Positions 25,990 to 37,981 of a stretch of 64,000 bases of DNA are shown piece by piece. Every line of letters starts with the position of its first letter. Positions within the stretch are counted from its first letter, which is position 1. Made by a program: the position numbers and the translations under genes. The notes beneath the pieces are model-generated. The model saw only the letters and a list, made by a program, of their open reading frames with translations, had not been told where the DNA came from and ran no database searches. The stretch comes from Parelaphostrongylus tenuis (lineage: Eukaryota; Nematoda; Chromadorea; Rhabditida; Metastrongylidae), in contig JAHQIW010004693.1 of assembly GCA_019055375.1 (NCBI GenBank), positions 1 through 64,000 of the forward strand, given 5' to 3'.

Positions 25990-26660
25990 AGGTACAACAA
26001 GTCTCTGGCGATCTCTGGTCGTTACAAGCGACAGTTTTCTGTCTGCTAAGTTTTTGATGAACGATTTAGCGCCAGAGTCGAGCAGGATGAGTCGAGCGGC
26101 TTGGGGAACGTTTAAGAGCATAGAAGATGTAGTGAAGAGGACAAAGAACATCCGAATCCGTGCCCACCTCTTTGACTCGACGATTATCCCTGCCCTAACC
26201 TATGCAGCAGAAACCTGGTCGTTACGTTAGCAGGATGAAAGATCACTTGGCGTTATTGAACGCGCAGTCGAAAGGTTGATGCTAGGAGTATCCCGAAAAG
26301 TAAAGAAGAGAACCGAAGTTCCGACCTGTGCCAAAGATCGAAAATTAGAGACGCCGTTCTACAAACCTGGATATCGAAAATAAGGTGGGCCGGACACGTG
26401 ATGAACTTCGGCGACTACCGATGGATGAGAGCCGTTACCGACTGGATTACTCGGGACACCAAGCTCTCTACAAGTAGACCACAGACCCGCCGGTCCGATT
26501 TCTTCACGAAGGGCACAGAAGAAAGACATGATGCTCAGCGAAGCCCTAGAGCGAGGAGGACCCGCTGAGCTCCTCTTGCACGCGATGGGGAAAAATGGAA
26601 GTGTTGCTGGTACCCGCTCGAGTCACGACGATCAACGGGACGACAGGTGATACAGGTGAA
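25990..26660 (+). mobile_element. RTE retrotransposon 3' end in gene A intron 3
   Basis: Encodes in broken frames the RT C-terminus: LAPESSRMSRAAWGTFKSIE, RAHLFDSTIIPALTYAAETW and WAGHVMNFGDYRWMRAVTDW. 5'-truncated, as usual for target-primed insertion. It lies antisense to the gene A transcript. Confidence 0.82.
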
Positions 26661-26871
26661 GTTTTGTCTTTTTATATTTTGTTTATAGCTCTGTTATAAG
26701 GAAGCAGGAGTTGTAAGCTGCAGTAGTCCTTGGTTTATTTCAAGAAGATTTGGGATTAGACGATCAAATCAGAAGAAATGCTGATAACATGGATATTACA
26801 AACAATCCAACACGTCAATCAGAGTCTTTACGTTAGTTATCCAAAACTTGTGAAAAGTGGAAAAAACTCAC

Positions 26872-27209
26872 CTCTAAGATGATCATAGAGATTTTGGTTC
26901 ATTTTGTCAATGACGTCAAATTTCAGTAAATGCTTAGGTACGGAGTGATTTCTGGCATAATATCCGCATGTAAATGAATAGAAATCTGAGCAAGGATCCG
27001 CGTCGCGATTCATGTTGCTTAGGTAGAGGGATGCTGAGAAGAACTTATCCTAATTGGGAAATTTTGAAATACAAAACGTGCACGCTCACCTAGCTGAGCA
27101 CATCTTTTCGAAAGACATAATGGAGCTCTTTGATTGTTGTTGGAATCGTTGAGATGATGATGCTTGTACGACGATGAGGAACCTGTTTTTTCTCAGAAAT
27201 CATTTAGAG
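26872..27209 (-). pseudogene. Gene A exons 2-3: stop codon in exon 2, DPC motif in exon 3
   Basis: Exon 2 (27209-27090, 120 bp as in B) contains TGA at 27195-27193 where B has TTA. An alternative acceptor TTCTGAG just after it would keep frame. The rest reads SYKHHHLNDSNNNQ and CLSKRCAQL. Exon 3 (27033-26872) reads [18 protein letters not shown] and is open. Confidence 0.8.
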
Positions 27210-27693
27210 CTGTGTTTATAGAAAAAAAAAATAATCTGAGCCTTCTTCTTTAATCAGCGTATGAGCTTATTTTCAAACAATGTTTTAGGGTGGAAGGACA
27301 GAAATGTTGTGATTTGATCACCACTACAGCCCATAATGAGCTCGATCCGTTTTAGCTTTGTAAAGATTTTCATTGAAAGTTCTTCACTGTGAATTCAGTG
27401 GGTTGTTCGATTAAAGCACAGTTTTCTTAGAGGTCAGCGAGGCCTATGAAATGTCCCGAACGGGTTGGAATGCCTAGTTTTAGCTTTTTTTTCAACGCAC
27501 TACGCAACGTGTGGAGAGGCTGCGGTGCATTGCCTTCAGATCTTTTGGCTACGAACCTCGACTACGTAGAGGAAAAAGATGCGATGAGTGACATAGAACA
27601 ACCATAGAGAGTATTAACTCGAAAAAGACATTATATATATGATGAGAAGTAATTGTACAAGTAGCAGAAGTCTTGATGAGATGTTACTCCCAC

Positions 27694-27800
27694 CTGAAAC
27701 ATTTGCAGCGTTCTCACGCAGCACGAGGACTAAAGTCAAGATCACGAATGCTACCCAAGTAGCAAAGATGATGGTAATAGGTATGAGCAAATGGCCGCTC
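27694..27800 (-). CDS. Gene A exon 1: transmembrane anchor
   Basis: After TTTCTTTCAG it reads SGHLLIPITIIFATWVAF, then VILTLVLVLREN, a clear membrane helix, with a phase-1 donor like gene B. It is 6 bp shorter than B's exon. Confidence 0.8.
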
Positions 27801-28402
27801 CTGAAAGAAACCTTATCAAATGACAACTTATGAAAAACGTTTAATTTTCCGATCTTCTGAAGTGAGCTCATGTCGAAAAAAAACCTAATTTTTCTGTACA
27901 CTAGCGGCAGAGCTAATATCGTGTAAGCTTTTGATTAGATTATTTGTAAATAAACCCGGTAAAAAAAGCGACTATCAAAAGACAGAAGCAATTACCGTCG
28001 TGAAAGCAATTTTTCAGATTTCGGCAAAAGATGAACTGAAACTAAAATCTATCGCACGGATTCTGATGTTACCGTTAATCATTCTCCTATCAAATGATTT
28101 TTTTTGGAAGATGGTCAAAACTTATGCTGTATGGATCTCAGCACTTCCCTCATCCATCGTTTCTTCGCCTGGTACATAGTGATAATCAAACATTTATATG
28201 TTATTTTCGTTATTAATGGTTATGGTTACTATAACCATTATTTTGGTTATCAATGATTATGGTTTATGGCTATTAATGAGTTGGTCTCCTCCATAGATGT
28301 AGTGATATAATGATCAAGACGATCTCTTTCGGGCTTTTAGAGATAGGTAAGCCAAAGCGTACGTTGTGGATTTGTAAAAAAGCATTGCGCAAATGGTCAA
28401 AT

Positions 28403-28434
28403 CTTGCTTCCTTGCAGCGAACATCACAGTCCAC
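28403..28434 (-). pseudogene. Gene A exon 0 relic: lost ATG and lost donor
   Basis: The 32-nt block aligns with gene B exon 0 and would read DCDVRCKEA after GTG ([10 protein letters not shown] after ATG). The donor is AAG|AT instead of AAG|GT. Homology continues on both sides, so this is the same position and not a chance match. Confidence 0.55.
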
Positions 28435-29840
28435 CGCCTAGTCCTTACCTCACTGAACGAACACGTAATGTGGACGAGATAGTATCTATCTCACTGTCTA
28501 AGTTGACACGTGTGCATCACAGTGTGAGGTCGATGCGACAACATTCACGGTTGCATGCTTATTACAGGGACAGGACTAGAAATCAAGATATCCTGTTGGC
28601 ATTTCGGTATTAAAGCTTCACGTACTAAGTTATAAAAGCAATGAATAATACGAAAGTAGGTCTTGTGAAGTTAATTATGAGCGCCATCACTGTGTTGTTC
28701 AGTGCTCGATGTCTCACCATCAAAGTTCAGTGTGATACGGATCATAGGGAGAAAGGGGGCATGACTGCTCCAAATTATCCGAGTGAAAAACAAAGAATAA
28801 ATAAAATATGAAAAAGAACTTGTTTAATTCAATCGCCGCCTTAGGCCGTTGTAAAAAGCGTCCATATGTTCATACCCTTGCTGCGAGTAGGCTCTGCCAT
28901 CAGTAAACATGTGCCGCTTTTCTCAAGTACCTTGCGAAATTCATGAACAGAATTTATTCAAAACAATACTATTTGTTCAAGAAAAAGCTATTGTATATAA
29001 AAAAAGGATTAACCTTTTTCAAGACTGCATTGATTAAAAGTGTGTTTCTTTTTAGTTATCCGGGAACAACTGAAGCAATGACATGGGAAAGAACTTTTTG
29101 TAAGAGCATTTTACTTTATTCATTGCTTAAACTCCTGACTATTGCGGCACAAACCCATTTTTTGAAGAACTTTTTAGAACGCTGTAACACTCAAAGGAGG
29201 TACTCGAAGCATATGAACTTGTAGAGGAGACTTCGTAGTATCACAATCATATGTTCCATCTGGAGTTTCTTCCGAAGTGGAGAAAAAATCTCAACTCAAT
29301 TAATGAATATTGCATGCCGGATGTATAGCGCGCCAGCGCGATCGTTCAACCACCTGCGGAACGCCGAATTGAACACATTCAACACATACCCTGCACGCAT
29401 CTGACCGATTAGCAATACGCATGGAAAACTCGATCCTATTTGTCCTGCTATACTGCAAAACGGTCTTGTCATGAAGTAAGCGCATTAATATTATTAATAT
29501 CATTGATATTGTCGAAACCCACAGATCTGTACTCTCCTAAGGAAAACATGCGTGTGTGGAACATGATTGATTTCTTCCTGTGACAACGTTACAATAAGGC
29601 TCTCTTTGAAAAGGAAAACGTAACGCAATAGCCAGAGATTGAGGCTTTCGAATAAATTCCAATAATCTAGTGAAAACTTTTTGTCCGGCAAAGGTGTCGT
29701 TGCCTCATTGTCCCGTATAACAGAAAAGAACCTATGCACTCTTGCGCTGAACACAGATGGTCATAAGAGCGGTCGAGAAATAGAAGGTGCTTTGAATATT
29801 CTTATAAAAAGTTTTTTGGCACATTCATCCATCTTAACAG
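28435..29840. other. Gene A 5' flank, no gene recognised
   Basis: AT-rich, with a frame of 93 codons at 28943-29224 (Lys/Phe-rich, no domain) that I treat as chance. Promoter elements cannot be named. Confidence 0.4.
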
Positions 29841-30067
29841 TTTTTTTTTCACTGTACAGATTCCAGTTCTTCTAGCATTCAATTCATTTGTTGGTATTTT
29901 TCTTGAACGTCGTAGAATACTGTCGAGCGAGTCTCTTTGCAATTTCAATGATAGCCTGGATGTGGCGTTCCGGAGGGCGTTATTGTTGGTTACTGGAGAG
30001 AGTTGGTGATTGAAACTCGGCTCCACGAGCGTCGCGACGAGCATCACAACCACCCGGCCACGGCGCT
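29841..30067 (-). repeat. SINE family 2, reverse orientation
   Basis: On the minus strand it starts with GCCGTGGCCGGGTGGTTGTG, then passes through the family body to the CTAGAAGAAC block and an A-rich end (TTTTTTTTT on the plus strand at 29841). Confidence 0.72.
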
Positions 30068-31090
30068 CTCTTGAACTTTGAATATTCGGTGGTATTTCAT
30101 CAATTGTGGCCGATTTCTCGAAGCTTGCTATATTCAATTATTTTTCTATAGGTGCACTCATTACGGGAAAAGAAGGGCAGTACGGAGGGCGCATTGCTTT
30201 TGCTGCAGTTATAGTTTGGAGTCGCATTACTTCCTAACCTGTCTCGAACATTGCAGTTTTTTGGCTCGTCGTGATGACTATTTTCTGGGACATTTACACG
30301 GATTTCCTCTTCGTTTTTTGTACACAACCCGGAGGCCGTTCGAAACATGTTTCACCGGCGCCTGTTTTCAATGTGAGTGGTGAGGGAAAGGCTTTGAAAC
30401 AGTACGTTTTGAAAAAAGAATACTTTTTATTTGGCTGCTTTATAGCGCTCAAATGATGTTACAATTATACCAATGATTTTGAATGATGTGCAAAACCAAC
30501 AAAACAGTAGATGTTGGTTGATAGGCACCGGTACTACTTAGTAATGTAATCGTTTCAGTAACGCCCGGGGATCAATTACTAGAATTACCACTCTAAGCAT
30601 GAGATTAGTAGATTTGGTGCTAGTAGCCTACCGTGACCGACCTCATCACTCATGCAAAATATGTGTAAGTGTTCCGCTGTATTGGACGTTAATGCGTTTT
30701 TCTTTTTTCTCTTCATGGTATCACCTAGAAACCTTAGTTCTTTATCCTTTTCATTGAATTATTTTCCGTATGTTTTATCTTCTAATTAGTATGCTTTTCC
30801 CGCTTGACGTTCTCGCGAGAATTTATGATGCTGTTTGCATTTCTGGCGTCCCTCGTCTACATATATCTCTGTATCTCAGCAGTCGAACGCTTTTGCCTAT
30901 TAATCATAAGTGACTTCTGTTGGGCTCACTTTTTCTTGGACAAAAACATTCAACGTACATAGTCTTCAGGTAGAGGAAAGCGCCAAAATTTTCTTAAAGA
31001 TTATACTATTAAATGTTTCTAACGAGGTTTTTCAAAAAATACTTAATCAAAAGTTAATATCCCAATGAGGTTGATAACTCTAAAAAGTTT
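30068..31090. other. Intergenic, nothing recognised
   Basis: Between SINE family 2 and the tRNA-like repeat. Overlapping frames up to 101 codons lie on both strands without a known motif or splice support. Confidence 0.4.
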
Positions 31091-31200
31091 GCGTTAGGCG
31101 GGACTCAAGCCCGCATTTCTTACTATCCTAGAGCGCGTGCTCTAATCCGTTGCACTACCAACGCCTGTTCTGCCCCACTCTTTCTGTGCAACAAGGCCTC
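31091..31200 (-). repeat. SINE family 1, diverged tRNA-like copy
   Basis: Minus-strand head 31164-31091 begins GCGTTGGTAGTGCAACGG and closes with GGGCTTGAGTCCC and CTAACGC. Acceptor pairing is good. The neighbouring sequence only weakly matches the family tail; it could be an old tRNA pseudogene. Confidence 0.6.
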
Positions 31201-31439
31201 CATCTGTCGACAAGCAGCTGTCACTCGCTTTTGGCCTTACTTGGATGCTTGGATACTTGGACTCTCCGTCTTCACAAATTGTACGGACCCCAGCACAGCT
31301 TCCATTCGTCTCGTCTCCTCGCGATTGTCGTCCATGGCGGTGATTTCATTCGAACATGGCCACTGGTGCGAGTTTCATACTGTGATCTGCAGAATATCAG
31401 CAGGTACGAGTATAGCTGATGCGAATAAAGATATAAATA

Positions 31440-33850
31440 CATTAATTTATTCTTCTAGTGAATACATCCGCCCAACGTGTAGGCGGTCGTCCTCGGAAAT
31501 GGGTGTAATCTCGTGACGTCCATTCTACAGTTCGTTTCGTCCATCTGTCGTCTGATCTTCTTACTATATAATCGACCAATCTGTGACTCGCTATCAATGT
31601 GATATCTTCTGATTCACAAACATGAGGTGATTTATTGAGATCTGAGCTGCGCAAGCGGCTAAGTGTTGTGAGTGGCGACATTTTCAGAAGATATCATTCA
31701 AGCGCTCTGTGAGTTGTTCGCAGTGGTCTTGACGTGGTCGAAGTATCAGCGCACGCCCTAGCTGCATAACATAGTGCTGGGAGAACCGAACCGAAAAGGT
31801 GTTAGACGTAATTTGTGGTCCGTTATTTGGCCGGTGGCTTTTTGAGAGGCCTGAATGCGGCCCACGCTGCTTTCCTTCTTCTATCAAGTATCTTCTTCAT
31901 GTTGCTCTCTATATTCAGTGAGCGACCAAGGTACACGCATGAGGAGGTCTCCGTAATTAAAGATCCTTCCAGTGTGATATGTTCATCATTGCACCATTGG
32001 TTTTATTTATGAACTGGGTCTTCATGCAATTTATGCGTAGCCCGATCTTCCTCCCTGCTTCGTTGAGTTCCTTGAGTATCGTCTCTGGTTCAGTAGTGCT
32101 TTTCGAGAATAAGACAATGTCATCCGCAAAACAAAGGTTTGATAGGATTTTTGCATCGACGCTTTACCGTTCTCGTCCCAATCAAGCGATTTCATTATCC
32201 ACTGCAGTGGGGCGGTGAACAGCCTTGGCGATATTGTATCACCTTGTCGAACCCCTCTTCCACTGTGTATGGTAAGAGGTCGATGAAAGAGCTGTATTTT
32301 CGTGGTACAGTTCCGATAGCAGTTTGATAAAGTTCTTATGTAGGACGGATCCACTCCTTGATCGACAAGCGCTGATAGGACTGCGTTCGCTTCGACACTA
32401 AGAAATCCTTTTTCATAGTCGATGAAAGTTAGGATTAAGGACACGTGGTATTCCCGACAGACCTCTATGACTCTCAAGAGGTTTGGATGTGGTCCATACA
32501 GCAGAATCCCCGTTGAAATCCTGCTTGCTCTATTGGTTGTGCCTCATCCAATGTCCTTGGTATGGACTGAAGGATGATCCTCGTGAAAAGCTTGTAAGAT
32601 ATACTTAACAAGCAAATTGGACCACAGTTGCGAAGATTGCTTCGGTCACCCTTTTTGTGAATGATGACAGTGCGCGACGTCCTCCACTGGTTTTAAATGT
32701 TTTCCTTTGAAGGCAAGATGTCATATGTGCCGCGAAAAATACATATAAAACATGGCCTCCAGTTCGCAGCAAAGCGGAAGAGACGTTATCAGGGCCTAAA
32801 GCCGTGCCTTCTTTCATGCTTTCTATCTCGACTCGAACTTCAGAGGGAGAATCTCAGGCGGTTTCTTTCTAGAGGGGATTGCGGGGTCCGAGATGGGGAT
32901 GGTGAAACGGAAAAGATTGGTGTAGAATTTTTCCGTTATCAATTCCAGATAGTGGCGGGAAGTTTTCGTGATCCTAACTTCGATCATCAACTCTGACAGC
33001 GGAACACTATAATCACACAGAATCCGACGGCATTTCTTCAGACTAGATCTTTCTTGTGCTGTCTCTTACAGTTTCTTCTGTCGGTACCGATATAGATCCT
33101 TCTGCAAAGCTTTTCTGCAGCTGGTATTTGATATCAACCGATCTGAATGTGCTGCATTTAAATCAAACTTCCGCTTTCGCTTTTCGCACAACTCGTTCGT
33201 AGTGGAGAAAATGCGATCGGCTCTTCTGGGCTGAGCATCTGAAGCTAATTCAGCGCACCATTTTAAACCCGCAACAAACAACTCATAGTCTTCGGTTGGA
33301 TCATCTTTAATCTATCAGTCATGGTTGGAAAGGATTTCGTCTAGGATGCCCCGTAGACAGTTTGATGACTTCTTCTTAAAAGATGACAAGAATTCTTTTC
33401 CACCTTACGGCTGAATCGCATCTTTGCTCGAAGAAGGCGTGATCGTTACCACACAGGATGATGGCACAATGGTCGTGTCGCGCAGGCACCATCTTTTGTT
33501 GGTACGGATATGGTTGATTTCCGCATGCGTTGTGCCGTTAGGTGGCTCCCATGTTCAGCGGCGGTGTTCTTTTGAAAAGTGAATTGCCGTGGAGAGACGT
33601 GCCGCGGACAGAAATCCATCAAAACGGTTTCCATTTTAGTTTCTTTCTCCTAGTCCAAATTTTGCCATCCTGTATTCACTTTCTTTATCCATTTTTGCTT
33701 TGGCATTGAAGTCTCCGACAACAAATTTGTAATATGACTACCATTATGGATGACTTCCTCCAGCTGTAGTAAAAGGTAGGCAACATATAGTTTTGAACAC
33801 CATTGTGGATTCGACAAATGTGGCTTCAGAAATTTTGGCAAGCTGAATGG
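31440..33850 (-). mobile_element. RTE-type retrotransposon, 5'-truncated and decayed
   Basis: On the minus strand, from 33850 down: tail of the endonuclease (MDFCPRHVSPRQFTFQKN near 33610), a linker, then RT with LILTFIDYEKGFLSVEANA near 32430 and SGRGVRQGDTISPRLF near 32250, and a C-terminal DDRWTKRTVEWTSRDYTHF near 31560. It is the same family as the copy at 230-3130. The YADD-type box is mutated (RMTLSYS) and the frame is broken at least twice. Confidence 0.85.
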
Positions 33851-34659
33851 CTTATCTAATTTTATATCAATTAGTCAGTACAGATTTTTGGACTCGCTCT
33901 CTTATTTGAGGTAAAAATAGTCCCAGCTTACCCTCCCAAATGAGTGAAATGAGTGTTCAGTAGCGCAGAGTGATCATTAGTTGATGACGAAGTGTCGAGT
34001 CGAAGACGTGGGCGCACAGTAGCATTCTTTCGTCCTTCTTATTACATTCTCAGCATTTCTGAGAGCCTTCCAAATTCATTGTTTTGCCTTATTCAGCCTT
34101 GGGGCTGCGTTAGTGATCATGTTGTTCGATACAGAAACGCATAGTTGTAGCATTTAGAGAAATCTACTTTGCTGAGGATGAAGGGAGTGTGTTCTTCATA
34201 AAAACCGGGAAATGAACTATTTTAGTGAAAGATTTCTGCAGTGAAACAGACGCCGACGCCGGGTGTTCTTTAATAGTAAAGAATCACATAATTATCTAAA
34301 AATACCTTCCATGAAGCTCACGGCTGCTTGACGACATGATGTACGCTACCGACCGACGAATTGACTGAAGACCAAATGAGGTGGAATGAAACGAAGCAAT
34401 TCGCAAGTGGTATATGATAATGGCGAACCGAGGCACTTGATAACATATCACTTGATACTACAGCACGAGTCATTACGAACTTCTTAAAAGCGTGTAAAAA
34501 TGTGAATAAATCGTATAATAACACAATGCGTTGGTTCCATACTTGTGAACACATGATTATTAATTATATTTCCAACAGGAGAAAAACAAGATTCTCATCT
34601 TTCTGAGGAAACACAACTTTTTATGAGCCTAAATGTGGAACGCAAGAATTGACTAATCT

Positions 34660-34960
34660 TGATTTTCATTTCGAATGCTTCATTGAAACCGCGCTGAAAT
34701 TACATCATAACTCATAATTATTATTTGAGCAAACATGTCATGTGTTCTGTTAATGGGCTCTTGCACAACCCGATACACGTATTTAAATCTTGGTAGTCTC
34801 CTCATTCAGGCAGAACCCTTCGTCTAATCTTGATTTGTTGACACCTCAAGTTCTAGAGGCACTGTTTTTTCTAACAAACGTTCGAAGCTTTCACTAAACA
34901 TGAGTGCGCTCACTAAAGGTGGTTTGTCCTTCTTGACTAACAGATAATGGTGAAGGGCAG
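34660..34960. mobile_element. Fold-back MITE copy, diverged
   Basis: TTCGAATGCTTCATTGAAAC, TTATTTGAGCAAACATGTCA and CCCGATACACGTATTTAAAT follow the left-half order of the family. Confidence 0.55.
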
Positions 34961-35384
34961 AGCATTTAGATCGACTGGTCCTTGAGGGATAAGCGTTCCA
35001 CTCAATTTATCATATATCTTTAGGATAATAGAATCTGGCCTAATTGATGATGACCTCATGTAGTTATCTTAGTATCAGAAGTTACTAACCTGAGTAATAC
35101 TTGCATGTTTGCTAACCTTAACTCTATAAATAAAGCCCGAGATTTAAGATTGAAGGGGCATTAGACGAACCATTAACCTCTGGGCTAAGTGCTTCGACTT
35201 CGATACATTGGCAAAATTGTCCATTAAACCAGTACCTACGAAACGACTTCAGCTGTTGCAAATGATATTACAAAATATTGAATCAATGGAAATATCGAGA
35301 AGTCCAAAGAAGCGCGCATACATAATTTTTTAAATAACAAGTAGTGTTAGAAAGAGAGTGAATGGAACATTCGGAACAAATGAT

Positions 35385-36160
35385 CAAAGTTTCTAACCTG
35401 ATATACCGTTTTCGTGATATGGTGAATCGTGGTTTCTGGTGTGGATGACTTGAACAAGAGATGTGCACCAACGGCTCCCCGAGTGTCCCATTTCCAGTCA
35501 CTAACTACTTCTCTCTTACCGGCAGCTAAGTTCATATAATGCGTTTTGTAAAATCCTTGTGATCTCTTGTCATCCTTTCTTCCATTGCTTGAAGCGCATG
35601 TGTTTAGCTCAGAGATGCCTCTTTGCAATGGTGAATATTGCATGTGTATATTGTTAGTTTAGTGTGCAATTAATCACTAAATGAAAGATACACTTTAACA
35701 CTTCAACTATCAAAGCTTATGATTAGATGAGTACAAAATAGCCTTTGTCAGCTTCTCTAACATCTACTGAGAAGTGCTGTGAACTGCGTAAGCTCGATTT
35801 TACTAGGATAATGCTAATGAAATGTTTCCCCAACATGTAATAGCGCAAAAAAATTGAGTTGAAGAAATCATTTGAAGGAAATAATGTTCCGCTCCTTCAC
35901 CTCTCTCAGTCATTCATTTAAGGGTCAGAGTCGTGAATAATAACAAAACGGGGTTTCGCAAATGACTAAAAAGCATGAGCAGAAAGTTCAGAGACACTCA
36001 GGACATTTTGTATTATGCTTTGAGAAATACTTGACGACAGCAACTTTCGTTGAGAACAGAAAAAACGTAGAAAAGCAACCATCTGAAAAATTTTAATTTT
36101 TGTACAGCAAGATTCTAAAAACTAGGTAGTGCCATCTTTGCCTAAAATGACATCTTTCAT
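35385..36160. repeat. Upstream module 1 of a segmental duplication, with a candidate exon
   Basis: Colinear with 43060-43930. Inside, the minus strand has an open 98-codon frame at 35643-35347. Its part ending at a CAG|GTTAGA donor (exon edge near 35399) reads RGISELNTCASSNGRKDDKR, then AGKREVVSDWKWDTRG. I do not recognise the family; it is a candidate exon of a gene upstream of the neprilysin unit. Confidence 0.5.
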
Positions 36161-36239
36161 CGTCACACAGCGCGGTCTTTTCTGTTAACCGGGGCAAATG
36201 AAGAAACTACCTCTTCGATGGACGAGCGCAATTCATAAG

Positions 36240-36745
36240 AGTGTCAGGAATAACTAAAAAGCTCAAATCTCTAGCTAGTGTGTTACGTGCTCACTATGGA
36301 GGTCTCTATAACGATGTTGGGGAAGAAAAGCATTTGTGTCTTACATACGCATATCTTTCGCAGGACAGACCTGTTCCCTTGAATTGTGAGTAACCGTTCA
36401 TAGCGTAAGTGACGACGATCCAAATCTTATTTATTTCCTGAGATGACCATTTCATTGCTGTGTAACAAGGAAATAAAGTCGCGTTTCACACATACGTACT
36501 GAAAGTGGCTCGATACGGCATTCCGCAACAGATCGATCGATCGCGTTGAAACATGTGGTTAACCATTTTTTTTCATTGGGGAATTTTCTCCACTTTGAGG
36601 AAACCGCGGGTTATACGCACGACTCTGATACGGCAAGACCCTCTCCACATGTTCACTTGCTTATCGTGCTTTCAGCGAAGTACTAGTGAAAGTCGCAGCT
36701 GGTGCACAAATAATTTTATTTTGGGTGCTACTTAATCAATTGGAT
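36240..36745 (+). repeat. Fragment of palindrome-arm repeat upstream of gene C
   Basis: Matches the left arm near 4330-4960: the GCTCAAATCTCT motif, the GATCGATCGCGTTGAAA block, and CTTATCGTGCTTTCAGCGA against CTTTTCGTGCTTCCAGCGA. Confidence 0.65.
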
Positions 36746-37029
36746 ACTTGGGCGGCTTCGCTTCACTCGTAGTGCGAGGACCAGCATAGTATACATTCGT
36801 TCCATTTTTACATTTCAAATTCTATGAAATTCAGTATTTTGGAGAATTATTAGATCTGTTAAAGAAAAATTTTACGCATGAATGGGCAATTATAGATTAC
36901 AATCCTTCTATGTGAATAGATTCCCTGGATTACTCTGTTAACAGCTACTTCAAGCACTGTCGTGAAGGTATAAAGACCATACATAGATTTCGATCCACAT
37001 TACCGTATGTTTCCGTCCTAGAAATGCAC

Positions 37030-37255
37030 GTGTAGTACAATAGTGTCTGGAAACGTAAGCAGTGTTATTAAGTGCAATTCAGTGCTCCTTGAGGACCAAA
37101 TCCCACAATCCTCTGGAGTCTACACATTGATGCAGTTTAGGAGGATTGAATTCCGACGTGATTTATCACTATAATTGTGCAAGTCACTCTATAGTTCAGA
37201 CATACATTCACTCACCTCCACAATGCCTAGTGAAGTTGAATGAATAGTGAGTGCA
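37030..37255 (+). repeat. Intron 11 SINE, gene C copy
   Basis: GTAGTACAATAGTGTCTGG head, then ATCCTCTGGAGTCTACACAT and CGACGTGATTTATCACTAT; colinear with 57598-57830. Confidence 0.65.
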
Positions 37256-37289
37256 TAGATTTAGTTGTTTTTATTCTCCATAACGTTCT

Positions 37290-37460
37290 CTTATTCAAGG
37301 CCATTCAGACTCCACAGTGGAAGCACTGCTTTGGTGAAGTCGCCGAGAATCTTGAAATGCCATTTTCTTTTGCTTGGACAAGCAGTTTTTTTCGATCAAG
37401 GACAGAAATAAGGTGATCTTATCGCACTTCGTAACATTTATTGTACTTCAAAGGTACTGT
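37290..37460 (-). repeat. Antisense peptide-like module, gene C
   Basis: The minus strand reads TKCDKITLFLSLIEK, then in another frame KRKW...LGDFTKAVLPLWSLNG, so the module is frameshifted here. Same relative place as in genes A and B. Confidence 0.5.
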
Positions 37461-37577
37461 GACAATGGTCACGTCACAGGTAGTCATACAGATACTAGCA
37501 ATGCATAGATCTACTCAAATCTCTTCCAATTCTTTACAGATTGCTTATCGACGCGACTTCTTCTCTAACTACAAATG

Positions 37578-37825
37578 GGGCTGTCGTGGCCAAGTGGTTG
37601 TGATGCTCAAAGGCGCGCGTAGAGTCGACCTTCACCCTCCCCTCCTCAACTCTCTTTGGCAGTCAACAACAACGCACTATGAAACGCAACAGCAAGGCTA
37701 TCCTCGAGATTGCCAGGAGACTCGCGCAACACTATATGCCGTTCAAGAAAAAGACGAAATGCGAGTTGAATGCTAGAAGTACTGGGATCCGCATAGTAAA
37801 AAAAGCACTGTGATGACGGAACAAA
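37578..37825 (+). repeat. SINE family 2
   Basis: Head GTCGTGGCCAAGTGGTTGTG resembles a Leu/Ser-type tRNA A box. The family body includes CAGGAGACTCGCG, CGTTCAAGAAAAAGACG and GTTGAATGCTAGAAGTAC, then ATCCGCATAGT with an A-rich end. Sits just upstream of gene C exon 12. Confidence 0.7.
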
Positions 37826-37981
37826 TAAAGTGCTGAGGTGCTGAGATTGAAATAAATTGCTTTTGAAGAAGAAAAGAGGTGACACAAAAAACAACGGAGA
37901 GTTAGTTGGCAAGGAAAGGATTGTACATATGAAAAATCTGAATGGATTCACTTACTAGTTGTTGGTGTTGGCAATTCATAG

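Larger units (their letters stand above)
11834..28434 (-). pseudogene. Neprilysin-like M13 metallopeptidase, gene A (near-complete, several lesions)
   Basis: Paralog of gene B on the opposite strand with the same intron positions. Exons in gene order: 28434-28403 (broken), 27800-27694, 27209-27090, 27033-26872, 22387-22290, 19715-19613, 18827-18742, 18677-18566, 18222-18142, 17839-17756, 17476-17342, 16815-16698, 15261-15136, 15082-14969, 14352-14252, 14056-13937, 13878-13748, 13674-13609, 13558-13463, 13358-13282, 11933-11834. Lesions against gene B: GTG for ATG, donor GT changed to AT after exon 0, in-frame TGA in exon 2 (27195-27193, avoidable only with another acceptor), one extra base in exon 10 (A-run 17422-17427) and one extra base at the end of exon 12 (T-run near 15140-15144). 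HEITH and ENIADNGG are intact. The two indels sit in homopolymers and could be read errors; the start, donor and stop changes could not all be. A rescued or alternatively spliced gene is still possible. Confidence 0.8.

Noticed and set aside
28943..29224. 93-codon frame upstream of gene A as a first exon
   Set aside because: It is on the opposite strand to gene A and has low-complexity Lys/Phe/Leu composition with no homolog near gene B.
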